Shown in pieces: positions 4,753 through 6,774 of a DNA stretch of 6,774 bases (positions are counted from its first letter, which is position 1; every line of letters begins with the position of its first letter). The notes below the pieces were generated by a model. It was not told where the DNA came from. It saw nothing but the letters and a program-made list of their open reading frames with translations, and made no database searches. Made by a program: the position numbers and the translations under genes. Origin of the DNA: Clostridiales bacterium (GTDB lineage: Bacteria > Bacillota > Clostridia > Oscillospirales > Oscillospiraceae); NCBI GenBank assembly GCA_017577345.1, contig PITX01000069.1, positions 1 through 6,774 of the forward strand, read 5' to 3'.

Positions 4753-6774
4753 GAAAAGGCAGACACCGTCATTTACTTTACGAATGATGTACACGGTGAA
4801 TATGGGAACTACGCCTATGCAGCAGAGATCATGAAGGACGGCGACCTCATCGTTGATGCAGGCGACAACATTCAGGGTTCTGTTGCAGCATCACTGACCA
4901 AGGGTCAGTGTATGGTCGATCTGATGAAAGCGGTCGGCTATGATCTTGCGATCCCCGGCAACCACGAGTTCGACTACGGCTTTGTCCGCTTCCTCGAAAT
5001 CGTGAAGGGCGAAAACACTCCGTACATTTGCGCAAACCTTTGGGATAAGGTCGGCGACAAGGCCCTCCTGGACGGCTACAAGATCCTTGAGGCAGGCGGC
5101 AAGAAGATCGCGTTCATCGGCATCACCACGCCGGAAACGCTGGTCAAGTCCACCCCCACCTTCTTCCAGAATGAAAAGGGCGAGTGGATCTACGACTTCT
5201 GCAACGACGAAAAGGGCGAGAAGCTTTACAAGGTCGTGCAGGACAATGTCGATGCAGCAAAGAAGGCCGGTGCTGAGTATGTTATCGCGATCGGTCACCT
5301 CGGCATTGACGAGCAGTCCGAGCCTTGGACCTCCACCTCTGTCATCAAGAACACCACCGGCATTGATGCTCTCATCGACGGTCACTCCCACAGCGAGTTC
5401 GCTAAGACCGAGAAGAACAAGGACGGCAAGGATGTCGTTGTTGCTCAGACCGGCACCAAGCTGGCAAAGGTCGGCAAGATGACCATTGATGCAGAAGGCA
5501 AGATCAAGGCAGAGCTGATTGATGTTGTTGCGGGCGAAGAAGCTGCATTCGATGCAGATGTCGCAAAGGCAGTAGCAGATGTCAAGGCAGAAATCGACAA
5601 GATCAGCGAGACTGTCGTTGCAAAGACCGAGGTCAAGCTGACCACACTGGATCCGGATACCGACAAGCGTGCTGTCCGTAACGCAGAGACCAACCTCGGC
5701 GACCTGTGTGCAGACGCATATCGCAGTCTGCTCGGCACCGATATCGCATTCGTCAACGGCGGCGGCGTCCGTGCTGACATCGCAGAAGGCGATGTGACCT
5801 ACGGTCAGATCATTGCAGTGCATCCGTTCGGCAACATGGCATGCTCCATCAAGGTCACCGGCAAGCAGATTTTGGAAGCTCTGGAGCTGGGTGCATCCGC
5901 ACATCCGGGCGAATCCGGCGGTTTCCTGCAGGTTTCCGGTCTTGAATACACCATCAATGATGGCATTGAGTCCCCGGTTATCATTGACGAAAGCAAAATG
6001 TTCGTCGGTCTGAAGGAAGGCGCGGCACACAGAGTCATTGATGTCAAGATCGGCGGCAAGCCGCTGGACGAAAAGGCAACTTACACGCTGGGCGGTCACA
6101 ACTATATGCTCAAGCAGTGCGGTGACGGCTATGCGATGTTCAAGGGCTGCGAGGTTATCGCTGACGAGATCGCGGTCGATAACGAAGTTCTGATCCGTTA
6201 CATCCGCGATACCCTGAAGGGTCTGGTTGCAAAGGATTCCATCTATGCGAACCTGCGCGGCGAAGGCCGTATCAAGGTCATCAATGAGCCGTTCACGGAT
6301 GTGAAGGCAGATGCATGGTATCATGACTATGTTGTTGATATGGCCAACAGAGGCATCATCAAGGGCATGACCCAGACCACCTTTGAGCCGGAAGGCAAGC
6401 TGACCAGAGGACAGGTCGCAGTTCTCCTGTACCGTATGGCAGGCGAGCCCGAGGTCAAGGATCTGGAAACCGTCCTGGAAGGCTTCAAGGATGTCAAGAC
6501 CGGCAAATACTATACAGAGGCAGTTGCATGGGCAAAGTCGGAAGGTCTTGTTAAGGGTATGACCGAAGACACCTTTGCACCGGAAGCAAATGTCACCAGA
6601 GCACAGCTCGTGACGATCCTGTACCGTCATGCAGGTGAGCCGAAGGTTGAGAAGGCAGCAAGCTTTGACGATGTCAAGGCGGGCGCATGGTATGCAAATG
6701 CGATCGCATGGGCAAAGGAACTCGGCGTTGTCAACGGCATGACCGAGAAGACCTTTGAACCGGACGGTCTCTGC
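4675..6774 (+). CDS. SLH-anchored 5'-nucleotidase, UshA family (3' partial)
   Basis: The frame is open from ATG 4675 to the window edge (700 codons), with AAAGGAGAG 7 bases upstream. A Sec signal peptide (cleavage after AVFA, residue 26) starts a protein likely to release nucleosides from 5'-nucleotides, and perhaps UDP-sugars, outside the membrane. The metallophosphatase domain (about 30-250) has D38-x-H40 in TNDVHGE, D64 in GDNIQG, N96-H97 and D100 in GNHEFDYG (the UshA-type His/Asp pair), H208 in GHLG, and GHSH (H237, H239). The 5'-nucleotidase C-terminal domain (about 290-530) shows NGGGVR (361-366), HPFGN (383-387), GGFLQVSG (415-422) and GDGY (483-486), consistent with a nucleotide pocket. 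SLH repeats start near 540, 604 and 664. The last is cut after DGLC; by comparison with the upstream gene about 17 residues are missing. The core differs clearly from its neighbour while both ends match it. Substrate preference within the family is not certain. Confidence 0.92.
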   Translation, partial: MKKTSRILAVLLTICMILSMIPAVFAEKADTVIYFTNDVHGEYGNYAYAAEIMKDGDLIVDAGDNIQGSVAASLTKGQCMVDLMKAVGYDLAIPGNHEFDYGFVRFLEIVKGENTPYICANLWDKVGDKALLDGYKILEAGGKKIAFIGITTPETLVKSTPTFFQNEKGEWIYDFCNDEKGEKLYKVVQDNVDAAKKAGAEYVIAIGHLGIDEQSEPWTSTSVIKNTTGIDALIDGHSHSEFAKTEKNKDGKDVVVAQTGTKLAKVGKMTIDAEGKIKAELIDVVAGEEAAFDADVAKAVADVKAEIDKISETVVAKTEVKLTTLDPDTDKRAVRNAETNLGDLCADAYRSLLGTDIAFVNGGGVRADIAEGDVTYGQIIAVHPFGNMACSIKVTGKQILEALELGASAHPGESGGFLQVSGLEYTINDGIESPVIIDESKMFVGLKEGAAHRVIDVKIGGKPLDEKATYTLGGHNYMLKQCGDGYAMFKGCEVIADEIAVDNEVLIRYIRDTLKGLVAKDSIYANLRGEGRIKVINEPFTDVKADAWYHDYVVDMANRGIIKGMTQTTFEPEGKLTRGQVAVLLYRMAGEPEVKDLETVLEGFKDVKTGKYYTEAVAWAKSEGLVKGMTEDTFAPEANVTRAQLVTILYRHAGEPKVEKAASFDDVKAGAWYANAIAWAKELGVVNGMTEKTFEPDGLC
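6289..6774 (+). repeat. SLH-module DNA repeat, copy 2 (cut by window edge)
   Basis: This matches 3948-4469 over all three SLH repeats. The first repeat opens with the same PFTDVKADAWYHDYVVDMA string. The region between SLH1 and SLH2 is the most divergent part (KDLETVLEG insertion). The third repeat carries the 68-base exact match at 6691-6758. Confidence 0.85.

Noticed and set aside
4891..6630. Long antisense open frame (579 codons) opposite the 5'-nucleotidase gene
   Set aside because: Same cause: codon-aligned with a sense gene that shows convincing catalytic motifs throughout.

Overview
The window looks like a stretch of a Clostridia-class gut Firmicute, most likely in or near the Oscillospiraceae/Ruminococcaceae. 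This is inferred from the moderate G+C, strong AAAGGAGAG ribosome-binding sites, near-consensus SigA promoters, S-layer homology (SLH) anchored exoproteins, Cys-repeat surface modules, and G/C-rich palindromic intergenic repeats of a type I associate with that group. No taxonomic marker gene is present. Every gene lies on the + strand and every recognisable product is a secreted, wall-anchored protein.

Layout. (1) Bases 3-1529 hold the 3' part of a large surface protein: beta-sandwich modules typical of the C-terminal half of lactocepin-like subtilases, three Cys-x-x-Cys repeats with an exact 40-residue period, then three SLH repeats. It ends at a perfect 14-bp stem terminator. (2) Bases 1530-2135 form a 606-bp gene-free region with two related palindromic elements in opposite orientation, a third G/C-rich hairpin, several smaller inverted repeats and the promoter of the next gene. 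(3) Bases 2136-4472 encode a complete 778-residue CpdB-type 2',3'-cyclic-nucleotide phosphodiesterase/3'-nucleotidase with signal peptide and three SLH repeats, followed by a 13-bp stem terminator. (4) Bases 4675-6774 encode an UshA-type 5'-nucleotidase of the same architecture. It is open at the window edge inside its third SLH repeat, probably under 20 residues short of its stop.

The two nucleotidase genes are separate transcription units but share almost the same control region: the same TAGACA-17-TATAAT promoter, the same dyad element exactly 42 bp upstream of the -35, a small stem-loop at the predicted mRNA 5' end, the same Shine-Dalgarno sequence and spacing, and a signal-peptide segment identical at 74 of 78 bases. 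Their SLH ends are also nearly identical in DNA, including a 68-base exact match, while the catalytic cores are different subfamilies. Together they could take 2',3'-cyclic, 3'- and 5'-nucleotides down to nucleosides and phosphate at the cell surface. The pairing resembles the two halves of Bacillus YfkN, or the streptococcal CdnP/NudP pair that turns extracellular c-di-AMP into adenosine. Co-regulation and function are inferences; the domains, motifs and repeats are read directly from the sequence.
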